A DNA stretch of 64,000 nt, from contig CM038912.1 in NCBI GenBank assembly GCA_021904315.1, positions 22,170,949 to 22,234,948 on the forward strand. The letters are read 5' to 3'. Origin of the DNA: Sphagnum magellanicum (taxonomy: Eukaryota > Streptophyta > Sphagnopsida > Sphagnales > Sphagnaceae). The notes below the pieces were generated by a model. That model was not told the DNA's origin. It worked only from the letters and a program-made list of their open reading frames with translations, and ran no database searches. Shown piece after piece: positions 24,541-36,962 of the stretch. The first letter of the stretch is position 1; each line of letters starts with the position of its first letter. The position numbers were made by a program, and so were the translations under genes.

Positions 24541-24596
24541 TCATCCCTCGCTGAATGCTAGTGTATTTTCATCCCTCGCTGAATGCTAATGTACTT
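24541..24596. repeat. 28-bp tandem duplication
   Basis: TCATCCCTCGCTGAATGCTA starts at 24541 and at 24569, each followed by (G/A)TGTA. Confidence 0.9.
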
Positions 24597-27500
24597 TTTT
24601 TTTGCAGGTTTTTTAAAAATCTCACCGTGTGTATGACCAAACTCAGGGTTCTGGTGCTGTGTTTTTCTTACTTTAGGAGTAACTCTAGTGTTAATTGGCA
24701 TCATTTATTTTATTTTTGGGCGAAAAATCACCAAAAGCTGACACACTTGTCTCTTTTTTTCAAAAAGAAGTCGCCAAATTTCTGACCTTTTTTCTTTTGG
24801 GGAACGTGTTGACACAGGTCTGTGTACTGGCCACTGTTGTTGTAATGTTCCTGTGCACAACTGTCGGAAATTAAGTCCAAATCTGTCTCGGGATGCTCGG
24901 GACTGTTGCTACACTACAAAATTGAGTAAAGAAACACTGGATTTGCCATTATATTGGGCGAGGCTGGGAAATAGCTTGCACAATATTTTAGTTGTGATAC
25001 GCATTGAGTAGTGTGAGGGGATCTGCTCTTACACCTTTTGACCCACATATACTTTTGGACCTCCAAGAAAAGCAGGAAAAGGCTCGAATGGTATGATCCC
25101 TCCGTCACCTTATAATGAAAAAAAAAAAATATTCGTGGGTGATCTCGTAGTTCTCGGTTTGTGAAGATGCGTTATTTAGGTGCTCCATTTTCCACGTCTA
25201 GGCTGAACTTCAATCTGTGCTCGAAAGATAACCATCAATAGCCTAGGGTCAGTTTTCACATGGAGCTAAAAAAAAACAAGGGGCGTGTCACACTGTGGCT
25301 TTGCCATGTATCTACGAAGGAAGGTAGTTTGTTTTGTTTTGTACTTATGAGATCCAGAGAACTGGGATGCTTCAGATCTTGTTCTTGGTGTCTCTGGAAA
25401 GCTCTGGACAGAAGGGGTGCATGGGCTTGGTTCCATGACATTTGGACTTGTGGTGCAAAAGTTCTTGATATTTTTTAATTTTTACATTGAAAATTAAGTT
25501 AAATCGTAGCTAAACATTTCGGAGGAATTGGAATGTGTCTGGTGTGTTGTTGGAAAGACCTTGATGAGCAGGATTTAATGGAATTTATTTGGTAAGATTT
25601 GGATTCAGAATGTGGGAGATATTGATTTTTAAGTGATTTCTGCTACTGAAAATTCAAATAAATTTCAAAAAACCAGGTTTTGGAAGGAAAAATCAGTGTA
25701 TACCTTGCAAAATAATGTCATCTGTTGTGTCCACCCTCCATTGTAATGAGTTCACATTTGTGCCAACAGCACAAGCTACACTAGTTTACATTAAAAAGTA
25801 TCTTAAGGCAAAAGAAGAATTATGGAAACTCAATATTTCACTATGCAAAAATATAATCTTCAAAAAATCCTCTGAAAAAAAAAAAACCAAAATCCTTCAA
25901 GATATTATAACTCTATAACTAATCTCAAGTTTTAACTCAAGCCAAAATATCATCTTTCAAAAATCGCCAAAATTCTCCCAAAAAAATCAGGGCCAGCCAT
26001 ATGGAGTAGGAAATGCATCATCAAATAACCATTGACCAAAATTTGCATTTGGAAACATGTTATGTTATGTTAAGCAAAGGACTTTTCAGATTTTTAAACC
26101 TACAAGTTTAGATTTCAAGGGTGAAATCCGGCTCTCTTCACCTGAAAACCATCACGTCCTGAAAGGTCACTTTAAAACATCACCACAATGTAACCACCCA
26201 CCTTTCTAGTGAAGGAGCAACATCAACATTTGCCAAACCACCTCCAAATAAAATCCTTAAGTTGCCTATTTTCATATCCCACCCATTGGATTGCCATGCT
26301 CATTTCACCCAGCAAATCTAGGTCATTTGCCAAACCCTTCACCCCTTTGCATAGGTTTAAACCTTCACCATTCCTTTTCTTGTTTGTTGAAGTGTTTTGC
26401 CAAATTCTATTTCATCATTTAAGGAGCTTAGAACTTAGATTTAAAGACCGAAGAGCTTTTAAAGTTCAAATTCAAGGTGTTACAATTTACATTTTGTTTT
26501 AGTTTCATAGGGTTTGAGTCTTTATTCTTGAATCATGATTCATGATGTTCATTGATATGTTTTGCCTATTGAACAATGAGCAATGTTGAGCTATAAACAA
26601 TTAATAGTCCTTTGAAAAATTTGTACAAGTTGTGACATACATGGGATCATGACTCATGGGTGAACATTGTGTTCGAACTTGGAGCTTGGATGTTGGTCCT
26701 TAGATCTCAAAATTGAATTGGATCATCATTGTCAAAGTGCAACGTGCAACATGCATTAGAAGGTTTATGAAGTTGTAACACACTTTCTTAAGTAGGTGAG
26801 CAACCTTTTTATATGGTGTAAGTTTGTTATTTGTAAATATAAGTTGTAATTTTGTTACTTGTTAAGAATCAACACTTAATGTATTATACACAATGTACAC
26901 ACACCGTAATGTGTGTAGGTGACATTGTGAGTCATGACTTGTAGCTCGTTTCTTAATACCTACATTATGCCAATGTGCACATTCAATTTGTGCAACTTGA
27001 AGTTCTTGAGTTTTTTTGCATTTTTCATGTTTTTTTTTTGGTTTTGTAATTTTGAAATTTGGATTGCACATTATTTGTAAGTGGCAAATGTAAGTCGTGA
27101 TTCGTTTGTATCTATTCACAAGTTATAATGTATTGTTTTATTTTTATGACTTTGTGCGAAATGATTCAAAATAAAAAATCTTGAAATATTTATTAATATC
27201 ATTTATAAGAATTGTCCAAATGATGCATGTGTTAAGGTTTGACATCCATGGAGTAATTCATGAAAACGGAAGAAACCTTAACAAAGGAAAATGAAAATCT
27301 TATTATTAAGCTTGAGTGTTTGAAGTTGAAAAAAAACAACATTAAAATTTAGGCATTTTTGGGGTTGTTTTAGGACAAGTTTTTTTTCTTAATTTTGATT
27401 ATGTTTAATTTAAGTTGTTTTTTCATTTTGTTTGTTGCAAATGTTGGAGTGATGTCTTGAGTTTTCTCATTGAAGTAATGGTTATATTCTATGACCCTAG

Positions 27501-29122
27501 CTTTTGATACACACAATAGGTGTATGAAACTAAGTAATCGACTATTGAGTTAAACGATGATATGGGAGAGGACTAAATATGGAAAATGCAAGGTTTCTTG
27601 TATCCAAATCTAAATGCTAACCATGAATTGATCAAACATTTAAAAAGAGAAAAAACTTGCTTGAAAACTACCCAACATTTGTGAACTTGAATCCAATTGG
27701 GTTCAATTTTTTTTTAATTAAAAAAAACTTACCCATAATCTTGCCCATGTGAAGTTGTAAAATCATTGGGTATGAGATGTTACCTTGAAAAGGCCAATAC
27801 CACCAAACACTAGTTCAAAGCTTGTCTTTATGTAAAGGTATTATAAATGTTATTTGTCTTGTTTAATAAAGTTAATTATTTCAAACATCAATAGAAGAAA
27901 GATGGAATCTCCCAAAATCATAGGAGAAATTATTAAAGGTTATAATTAGAGGAGGTTATAATCCCATATTTAAATTCTTAATCGTCAAGGAGGACTAATT
28001 TGGTTTGCACCCCCTTTGCCCCCACAATATTCTTAGTTGGGAATATTGGTTTTTTTTATTAACACACATGTTGTCACATCATTGAATAGTCTCAACCCTT
28101 TTGATCAAAGTTTCTTGCCCTAATTGTCCATTTAAAAAAAAATTGTGAGTTGCCCAACATGATAGATAGCTCTAAATAGTTCTATGTAATGTTGATGTTG
28201 AAATCAATTAGAAATTTTGTTACCCAATGTATTTGACATTTAAAAAACACAAGTTGAATTAGATGATGAATTAATCTAGATTTTATCTTTGATATCAACT
28301 TTGACCATTTGTTATTCATTCATTTCAACTCCTTTTTGGACAATTTTCTTTTTCACATCAATCATATGCATGCCTCCTATCAATCATCAAAATCTTATGA
28401 TAAATGAAGCACAATATCTTGATTCAAGTCTCCAAAGACTTGCAACTTTTTAAATATAAAAAAAATTCATATGTAAGAAGACTAGTTAGTTGGTTGATTT
28501 CATGTCATGATCTTTGTTTAGTCATGCTAGCTTGGTCACAACTTGTAGCTGTAGCAAAGCTATGGAGGCACACTACATAAAAGATGTGCTAGAATGTGCA
28601 CTGGTTGTAGCTAAGTCTACAATGTTGATAATGTAAAATGTAAAAACATCATTAACCCAAGTCCCCTTGTTGCTTTAAATTGTGTAATACCAATCCAGGG
28701 TACTACTATCTTAATTCAACCTTGGAAGTTATTGTTGGTGTTGTTGGGTTTTGGGTGGAGATAGAAAGTGAATATGAGACTTGCTTTCTCATGATAGCTT
28801 TAGACCAAAAGTAAAGGCTAGTTAAAGGGTAACTATTGTTTGGGTTTTGGGTTTTGGGAGTGAGGGCCTTTTTATTCTTGTTGATCATTGGAGAATGTAC
28901 GGTAGAAAATTACTATGGCAAAAATTTACTAACAAGAGGAAAAAAAATAACAATTAAATAAGTGTTGTTTAGAAGTAATGTTGTGTGTGAGAGAAATAGA
29001 AAAAGAGTTTTACCCCATGGATTTTTGGGTGATGTTATTATTATGAAAGGTATGCACAAATTAGGGGGTGTTTAGTGACATTCCAAGGGTAAGGTAAATC
29101 ATAAGGCACTTAGCAAGGCAAG
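24597..29122. other. Long intergenic stretch, nothing recognised
   Basis: Open frames (24555-24785, 25256-25478, 26209-26502 and others) have no recognisable domains. No RNA gene is seen. Confidence 0.35.
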
Positions 29123-29218
29123 GCAGAATGGGATAGAAATAAGGCAAAGAAGGCAAGGCAAGCAAGCAAGGCAGAATGGGATAGAAGTAAAGCAAAGAAG
29201 GCAAGGCAAGCAAGCAAG
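29123..29218. repeat. 48-bp tandem duplication
   Basis: GCAGAATGGGATAGAA starts at 29123 and 29171. Each copy is followed by AAGGCAAGGCAAGCAAGCAA. Confidence 0.85.
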
Positions 29219-30009
29219 GCCTTTGAATAGTTGCACATGCACACGATCAATGGCAAATTTGCAACTGGGGGTTCATTTGCTATTCCCACCCATTCATTGG
29301 GTTTTTGTGAGTCTACCTCTATATGTCGTTTTATAGTTTTTTCATTTTGTTTGCAAGTATTCTTCTTTTAGGGCAATATGCAATAATTTTAGGGTTTGAA
29401 AGGGATTGAAGAGGTTTTTGAATTGGGGTTTCAAACCCTAATTTTAGACCATATATGTTAACATGAGGACAAGCATGGTAGATTATGTGGGTTCTCCATC
29501 CCCAAAGCATCACCAAACATTTTAACCCTCCTAACATGCATCCGATGGAGAGTTAATAATCAGCTTTACTCTTATGCCCAACTATGTTTCAACTTCCATC
29601 CATTTGCCCATCATTCCTATCCTTCCTAATTTACTTCAGCCAATCCCCTCATCCTCTCTTAGTTCATTGGCCTTCTTTTCACCTCGCCTACCACACCCAC
29701 TAGGAGATTTTCCAGTATTTGTTATAAGATCCTCTCCCTTGTGACCCTGCATTACTTGTCCCTCTTGCAGTCATCTATTAAGCAGAAGGGGGTTTAACAC
29801 AACATTAGTTTTCATGCATCGTTCATAGGCAATCATTTGTTTCAGGAATAATGTTGCTTTTGACTTTATCATATTTTCTTTCTTTTTCAATGTGGATGTG
29901 GATTACATCTATAGACATCATTGATGCTTTCCATTTGAATTTACTTCATCTTCATTCATACCAACATATTCCATATGCTCTTAGAATTGATTAACATCCA
30001 ATCCTTCTA
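29219..30009. other. Intergenic DNA, possible upstream part of the LINE-like element
   Basis: No clear frame is seen. CT-rich stretches near 29630-29760 may belong to the decayed element that follows, but this could not be shown. Confidence 0.3.
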
Positions 30010-32750
30010 ACATTGTTATTTGGCATTTTTTTTGTTATTCCATTTTTTATGTTTATCCTTTCTTCCATGGGTGGTGAGAAAGGCCACCAAGAAACTCACA
30101 TTTGCTTGTGTGGATACATGGGTGGTGATTTGGAGACATTACACGAGGAGCACACAATTAAAACATTTGTTTTAACTTTTTGTAAATGTTTGTAGTCGAC
30201 TCCAAATGCTACCCCACTTCCATTAACATGATCATGCCATGCATGGACCTTTGTTCATGTAAGGGAGTATGTTTGAACAATACGTGCATTAGCTTTGAAC
30301 ACACATGCAGGCCCATCTGATGAAATCATGGGAGTTTTTCACCTTTTCCATTCACTTGTTGAGGTTGATCTCCCCCCTTTCATCAATGATTTCCATCCTA
30401 AGATGGAGGTTACTTTAGATTGAGAAGCATTTATCTTTGCCTTAGTTCGTTCACCATGTTTTTTTTTTTAATGGCCCTTTAGTTATGGTGTATGAGCTTT
30501 TACGAAATTGTTTTGTCCAAAATGATTATGCGAGTTGTTTTGACCTCCTTTTCAAAGTATGTGAGTACATTATTTGAGGTCATGTTACACCTTCAATATC
30601 ATGTTTGTTTTTTGCATTTCAACTATTACCATTGGAAAAACAATTTAAAGGTATATGTGCCATCACAATTGGTGAAGTAACCTATCGCTTAGTTGCCCAC
30701 ACACTAGCTATTTAGTTTAAGGATACTTGCATGAAACATTTTAGTCTTCATTAATTTGGTGTAACAACTTGTGATAGGTGTGAGATAATGGTTCATGGCA
30801 TTTGAACAATGTTAGATTTGCACCCAATTGGGTGGTGCTATGAGTGAATGTCCGTAACATAACCTTTAATTCAATGTCACGATCAACCATTTTTCAGGAG
30901 TTATGGTCTTCATTTAATTTTTTGGATCAGCTTTTCCCACATGTTTGATGATTCTATGCACGCCCATCCCCACAATATTTTTTTCAAGCTTCTCAATATG
31001 GGGATCTCATAGTCATTCCATTCAAATCAGGTACATGATGGGGGGACCCATGGAAGGAACATTGTTTGCTTTAATTTGCCTTCACGCTCTTTGCCTTACA
31101 ATAGTAGCCCACCTTAATTACATTTTCCCTTTGTTGGCAGATGATACACATATAGTAGGTCTTGCATCAAATGTGGTTCCTATTTTTTATGATTACATGA
31201 GGAGTTTTCAGCATTAAGGCTTTTAATGCAACCGGTGAAATGTGTAGTTTGGTCTCCATAAGGGTTGGATCACTTTATATCACTTCCTCCTAACTTTTTT
31301 ACTCTTAAATTGGGTTTTCATATTTTTGGTGCATCGATAAGATTAAATCTTTTGTTGAATCATTTATGGGTAAAGCTTTTCACGAAGATCTTAGGATGAT
31401 ATTTAACTTCCTTATGGTTGCAGATCCTCAAGCAATTTTTGCGATGTTTTCATTGTGTTATGCCTAGCACCTTGGCTATTGCTTTGTACAATGTTTCCAT
31501 TTCTAAGTATTATGCAACATTACGTTGAATTCGATATTCATACCCTAGTTACGTTGGAAAAATTACTTGGTGTGGGATCTTTTAATGGTTTTATTGATCA
31601 CCTAGTTTGTTGCCAAGCCACTCTATAATCTTCTTTTGGTGGGTTCAGTCTCCTTTTTATAATTCAAACTATTGTTTGCACATTCTTGGGATGTTGGGCA
31701 TTGACCACTCTTACATTTGTCATTTGTTTCTAGCAAGATGATCAACCTATTCGTTTAGATGTAGTAACACATGTTGAAATTAACACTTTCCCATTCCATA
31801 TGGTATTATGAAACACTCAAGCCTTGCTATCCCAAGTCATTCTTTTTACGTCCCACCCTTTGAAAGCCTAGTGGTTCAATCTTATCCCTAGTTGTAATCT
31901 TCTTTGACAAATCACCTACATGAGTAGGAGTTTACATTACTTCTAATAGACGTTCTTTCATATATCACGCAAGCATGTTTCCATTCATGTGTGGGTCTAG
32001 GGGCAAGTGTTGGTTATTAGCTCGTCCTACCACATCGACCTTTTGTCTATCCCCAACCCATTTTTTTACAACATTACGTACTCGTTTTGGATTACCATAT
32101 CCTACAGTGGCCCATCTTTCATGGTATCGGTGTGGTCATACCATTTATGATCTAAGTACCCATTTATTTCAACGCTTCTACAAAAGTGAACATACAATAG
32201 CCCATGATACATTTTGGGATATTGTCACACTTATTGCTCTCAAAAATGGAACACATGTTCAAAGGGAGGTCTCCCACCTTTTCCTTCACCACACTTGATG
32301 ACAAGTGGATATCCTTATTATCAAAAATGGCTTCTAGACCTTGATGGATGTCATCAATGCTGACTTGACTTGCACAAATATGATGTAATGAACATTGACG
32401 ATGACAACACAAATAACGATGATGGTTGTTCAAGAAAAAACACGATCATATGTTAAATGAATGCTAGGTGATGACTTCATTCCCTTTGCTATTGAGACGT
32501 ATGGGTGTTTTCATTCTCGTTTTGATTCATTTTTTATTGCTTTTGCACAAACCACTATTGCATGTCATCAACGATCTTCTTTAATCCCCTTGATTCTTAT
32601 TGCTTATTATCAACAACACATGTCCATAACCCTACAACATGCACACGCCATAATGATTTTTCAACAAGCTATTACACTTGGTCAGGGTTCTTCATTTCTT
32701 CCACACATCATAGCTAGTGCACCTCCGTCACTAACTGATTTGTGACAGAT
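30010..32750 (+). mobile_element. Decayed LINE-like (non-LTR) reverse transcriptase gene
   Basis: A multiply frameshifted gene that can still be followed from end to end. An N-terminal Cys/His piece (CLCGYMGGDLETLHEEH, near 30100) resembles a C2H2 finger. The fingers/palm region follows at 30480-30900 (ITIGEVTYRLVAHTLAI, FGVTTCDRCEIMVHG). 31030-31215 gives MMGGPMEGTLFALICLHAL and PLLADDTHIVGLASN, where ADD is the catalytic RT box. A C-terminal region (31975-32295) reads RTRFGLPYPTVAHLSWYRCG and ALKNGTHVQREVSHL. The last block at 32461-32745 reads DDFIPFAIETYGCFHSRFDS. The arrangement matches plant RT genes of this type. Stops and shifts show it is dead. No poly-A tail or target duplication was located. 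Confidence 0.75.
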
Positions 32751-33603
32751 GACAATTCTTTCATCTTAGGTCTTATTTGTTATCATTGATTATCATTTTG
32801 TAATCATGAGTCCTCTTTGCATTTTGTTTTTACTCTTTTTTTTTGTGTTGATTATTTGCTTTTGTTGTATGTTTAGGTTGTGTCTACTTGTGTTCTCATT
32901 TGCCTTGTACTTTTCCTGGATGGGTTCCCATCCTTGATTTGTATTTCTATTTACAGGGTTTTTTTCTTTTCTACTTACATTTTTTTTCTTAATGAAGTAC
33001 TTTACAAACCCAAAAAAAAACCTCAAAACTGAAATTCTCCTCAGGCGTTCCAGATGGGTTTTCTCTTCAGCTTTTAGTTTCTTTTAGTTCACCTGGTTTT
33101 CTAGAGTGGGTTTTTTACCCCGTTCTATTTTCCCTTGCCATTTGGGTTTAGGCGTTGGTAGGGTTAAAACATAAAGGGTTTTTTTTTCCTTTTTTTTTTG
33201 GCAATTTTGTCAAATAAGTGGACTGGCGATCATCCACAAGAGCCAAAGGTCAGGCAGAAAAGTAGTGTTTTTTTTTTTGGCCAGAATTCCACTTTGTTCT
33301 GGCAACCTAGATGAACAGAGCGTCTAAATGTGGGGACTTCTGTCTGTGTTTCCTCAAAAGGATGGCCACTTTTGCAAAAAGATCCCAAAACAACCCTTTG
33401 TACAATCAGCACGTGATTTTTGCAGTACAAATTTTCGCCCGCCCCAAAAAACATACACTGATGCACATGGGCTCCCAAGGCCGTCTAATTTGACATTAGT
33501 TATTCTTGTGTCTTTTTTCTTCTTTTATCTTTCCAAGTTAATAAACCTATGCCCACCTTCCACCCCAAACCCAGAGCTAAAAAATCCACTTATTGTAGAG
33601 GAA
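32751..33603. other. Intergenic DNA, nothing recognised
   Basis: Overlapping open frames on both strands at 33230-33615 lack recognisable content. T-rich runs are frequent. Confidence 0.35.
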
Positions 33604-33739
33604 AGCTTTGCATAGTGCCAAAGCACAACCATTCGCAATAAAATATGAAAATTTGTAATCGCTCATATGAAAGCGGTGCATAGTGCCCAAAGCATGAGCA
33701 TCCCGTGATAGAATGTGAAATTTTGTAATCGCTCATACA
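33604..33739. repeat. 68-bp tandem duplication, diverged
   Basis: GCATAGTGCC at 33610 and 33678, and ATTTGTAATCGCTCATA or a close variant at the end of each copy, give a period of 68. Confidence 0.75.
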
Positions 33740-34467
33740 GTATCAACGCAATTGTTTGATGATCTCTGCATTTGAAATCCATATCAAGAAGCTTAACTTA
33801 ATCACTTTGCAAAACTAAAAAATTATTTCACCCTTTCTTTCACCAACCAATACTATATGGAATTGATGATTAAATTATAATTTCATAACCTTGGGTAAGT
33901 TGAGTGTTAAGATATATACTCAAAAAATAGACCTAATCATGTACCTACATATTTTCACAACCTAGGGCTAATATTGGTGTTAAGTTAGCCATCTATTATG
34001 GAAGGTAGTTAGTTAGTTTTGTATATCATGTTGAGATCTCACAACCCACAATACCCCTACTGTGCACTTGGTAATATTGAAAAGTCATCAATGAGTGAGG
34101 GTGCACGGCGGTGATGTTGTAATGTGTATAGACCTATGGTGCAAGAGTGATTGAATATTGAACAAATTTGTCAAAGAAACTTCAACAAAGACAAAACTAA
34201 TTGTTTTAGTGAAATTGGGGCGAGACCTTAACACTATTGACGAGGTGTTGACGATTGACATTTTTTGAAGATGATTTCATAATTTGTAGACCTAAGTTGA
34301 AGGAGGTAGCATCTTGCATAATTTTGAGATTTTCATCACTATAGACTACTTTGAAATTTACAATAGGGTTTACACAATTGGGCTCTATCATCAAGATCCC
34401 AATCACACATAAAGTAGTTACATGGAATAGAATAGTTACATAATAATTACAAAAAAGACTTACATAA
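33740..34467. other. Intergenic DNA upstream of the transporter promoter
   Basis: No gene is seen. Confidence 0.4.
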
Positions 34468-34535
34468 AGTAGGGGAAAATGACTTTATGTAGGGTAGTCA
34501 TCATTTTCACCTACATAAAGTCAATTTTCCCTACT
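34468..34535. repeat. Foldback, about 26-bp arms
   Basis: AGTAGGGGAAAATGACTTTA continuing into TGTAGG (34468-34493) pairs with CCTACATAAAGTC then AATTTTCCCTACT (34510-34535), with one bulge and a 16-base loop. A further direct copy of ACATAAAGTAGGGG-type sequence lies just before it. It sits about 300 bases upstream of the TATA box. Confidence 0.7.
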
Positions 34536-34732
34536 ACCCCCAAAACCATAATAAGTCTCATCTCCATCCAACAAAAGGCATCCATCCAATGATGTATATG
34601 TTATGTATAAGTCATCCATCTAGTAGGGAGCATACATAAGATTCCTGTTCACACTTGGGCAAGCAAAAACAGACCACACTAGTATAGCCTAAAAACATAG
34701 TCATAGCAATTGTATTATTATCTAATGCTTGA

Positions 34733-34829
34733 TTGATTCTCTTCTCTCTTCTTTGTCTCTTCTATTCTTTGTCTCTCTCTCTCCTTTGGGGAAAGAGGGG
34801 GGGGGGGAAGGGAGGGTAGTGAGGGGGGT
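34733..34829 (+). promoter_or_regulatory. Pyrimidine patch followed by a G-quadruplex-prone G-run
   Basis: 34733-34788 is almost all C/T (CTCTTCTCTCTTC, CTCTCTCTCTCC), like the Y-patches and CT elements of plant core promoters. 34797-34829 then has an eleven-base G-run, GGG, GGG and GGGGGG separated by short loops. This fits an intramolecular G-quadruplex on the + strand. Both sit directly upstream of the TATA box. Confidence 0.5.
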
Positions 34830-34841
34830 GTCTTTGGGGCC

Positions 34842-34849
34842 TATAAATA
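34842..34849 (+). promoter_or_regulatory. TATA box, candidate core promoter of the KUP gene
   Basis: TATAAATA in the context GGGGCCTATAAATAGTGC is a strong plant TATA consensus. Transcription would start around 34870-34885. It marks the switch from AT-rich upstream DNA to the GC-rich leader and points the same way as the transporter gene. Downstream TATA-less starts inside the leader are also possible. Confidence 0.6.
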
Positions 34850-34869
34850 GTGCACAAGTCAGTTCAGTG

Positions 34870-36962
34870 GCTTCAGATTTGTGATTTGGACATTCACTCT
34901 CTGACAAATTGGTAGGTAGTCTTTTGTACACTGCTCACTGCACATGCAACTCCACCCAACAATACACGCAGCTGCGGCCCAAAAAACAAACCGCGGTTAG
35001 GCAGGAGGATGGGTTCTCTGACTGACTGACTGACGGTAGGCGTCCGACGGATTCTACGTGGCTCACATCTGAGACCGCTGGGCAAAACCATCGCAGCAGC
35101 GGCGATTGCGCGCGCCCGCGCATTTGTTCGTTGGTTGGTGGACACAAGCGCCGCAGCGGCGCGCGCGCGCGCGACCGCCCGCGCGTTCGTTCGTAGGACA
35201 AACGCTCCGCAGCAGGGGCGGCGTCCGCGCTCGCTCGCCTGCGTTCGTCCGTTCGTTTGTTGCTGCCGGGCCCACGACGTCAGTTTTCGCGCTTCTGCAG
35301 CCGCTGTCGTTGTTGCTGCGTGGATATGGGCTTATCGCACTTGCTGCTGTTGCATTCGTCTTCATAACCAAAACACACTGGTACACACACACACACACAC
35401 ACACACACCATACAAACAAAGTGCAACAAAGTAAGCAGAACATAGCAGCAGCAGCTTCGTGTTCATCATCTCTCTTTAACGACGTTCTTCTTTGCTTTGC
35501 ATGCACAAGCAGAAAAACAAAAGACCAGTCTCTCAATTCGTTTGCGAATCCTGTTTGCAGTCACAATAATCTTCGGCTGCTTTCTTTCTCTTGCCGTTCT
35601 CTTGTAATGAGAGTAAAGAAAATGACGCTTCCGTGTGTTCAGTCGTTGATGATCATGTTTCGTCCCTTGCTGCTGCTGCTGCTGGTCGATGCTCTCTAAC
35701 GCTTCGCTCTTTCCGAACTGATCTTGGTTTGTCTGTTTGTTGTCGTCGTGTTTTTTGTTTTCTCAGTTTTTTTATTTCGCTCTATTTTCCTCTTCCAGTT
35801 TTGCTTTATGTAGTTTCTGTGAATCGAGGACGAGAGGCATTTTTGTGTCTGGAACTTTTTGCGGTTTCTCTGTGGAAGAGGGAGAGAGGAGGCCAGAGTC
35901 TTGTGTTTGTTGAGGTTCGAATTCCGGTGTTATCGTTTTTGTTAGGGCTGATGTGTTGAAGAAGAACTCGGTGCGGAGCTCCTTCCTTCCTTGTCCGTGG
36001 CAAGCACAACACGTTGTGTTCTGTTGTCGCTGCAATTTCGTGAGAAGAAAGTCCGTCGTAGAACTAGAGAGAAAGGAGAGTTCTAGTCGTCTCCTCGCTT
36101 TAGTCTCCTCGGTTTCACCACATAGTTCTGGTCCTCGTTCTTGCCAGGAATTCTCTACTGTCGTCGACGAAAGGCGGGGGCGAATCTGACCAGCAGCGGC
36201 AAAGACAGTAGTTCTTCTTCTTTTCCATTCTGTGATTGACTCCGACGAGCATAGAAAGAAAGCGAGAGAGAGAGAGAAGAAGAGGAGGAGGAGGAGAAGG
36301 GCGTTGGCGATTTTGTTGTTGATCGATCAGAATCAAGGCACCACGGCGAAGAACAGGTCTCGTACACGTTTTGCATCGCAAGAAATGCCTGGGATTAACG
36401 TCACCAAGTTCCAGAGTGACTGGTGCTTTGCACACCGGCCAATTCCCATTCTCATTCTCTCCAGGAAGCTGGGATCTTCTCAACAGCGAAGCAAGCATGC
36501 CTCGGCAGCGCGGATAGGCATATGGTGAGGAGCATTGATAGAGAATCTCAACTCTAGGACCTGAAACCCTGTCTAGTACCCATATCTCACTTCAGCGTCT
36601 TTCATCTAGTACCGTATGCTCACGATCCATAGTAGCCATATAAGATCTCGCTCTCGAAGACTAAGAGTGATGGGTACTGCTTTCTGAAGCCAAATTAGAG
36701 ACAGAGACAGAGAGAAAGAGAATGGTCCTCAGCGGGAGATCTTGAATCTTTGCTATCTTAGCTCCTGAGCCAAGCAAGAGCTTTCTTTGAAGAGAACAGT
36801 GCAGTGGCTGGTTTTGGGTTTTGAGAGTACATATCTATCTTGACCACCCTGAAGGGACCTGACTAGCTTGTTTGTGAATTTTCCCTGTCAGCCGACTAGC
36901 TTATTCTTTCTGTGCTCAAAGATTCAGTTGATCTATAAGATTCAAACTACAGACGTTGAGCT
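34870..36962 (+). other. GC/CpG-rich leader region of the KUP gene
   Basis: About 2.1 kb between the TATA box and the ATG. It is much richer in GC and CpG than the rest of the window, especially 34970-35350, which has a (GC)n run at 35160-35173. A (CA)n microsatellite lies at 35383-35408 and a GA/GAG purine tract at about 36261-36300. Open frames occur on both strands but look like by-products of base composition. Upstream ATGs in the message sense include a 30-codon frame (35607-35699) and a 47-codon frame (36385-36528). A leader this long probably contains an intron; its sites cannot be chosen by eye. Confidence 0.55.

Noticed and set aside
32164..32433. Minus-strand 89-codon frame within the RT element
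   Set aside because: It is a shadow of the plus-strand C-terminal RT region, whose translation matches the element's other blocks.
35063..35699. Long overlapping open frames on both strands in the GC-rich leader (up to 197 codons)
   Set aside because: They overlap each other in several frames, are Ala/Arg- and repeat-rich and follow the GC bias. Stops are scarce in GC-rich DNA, so these are expected by chance.
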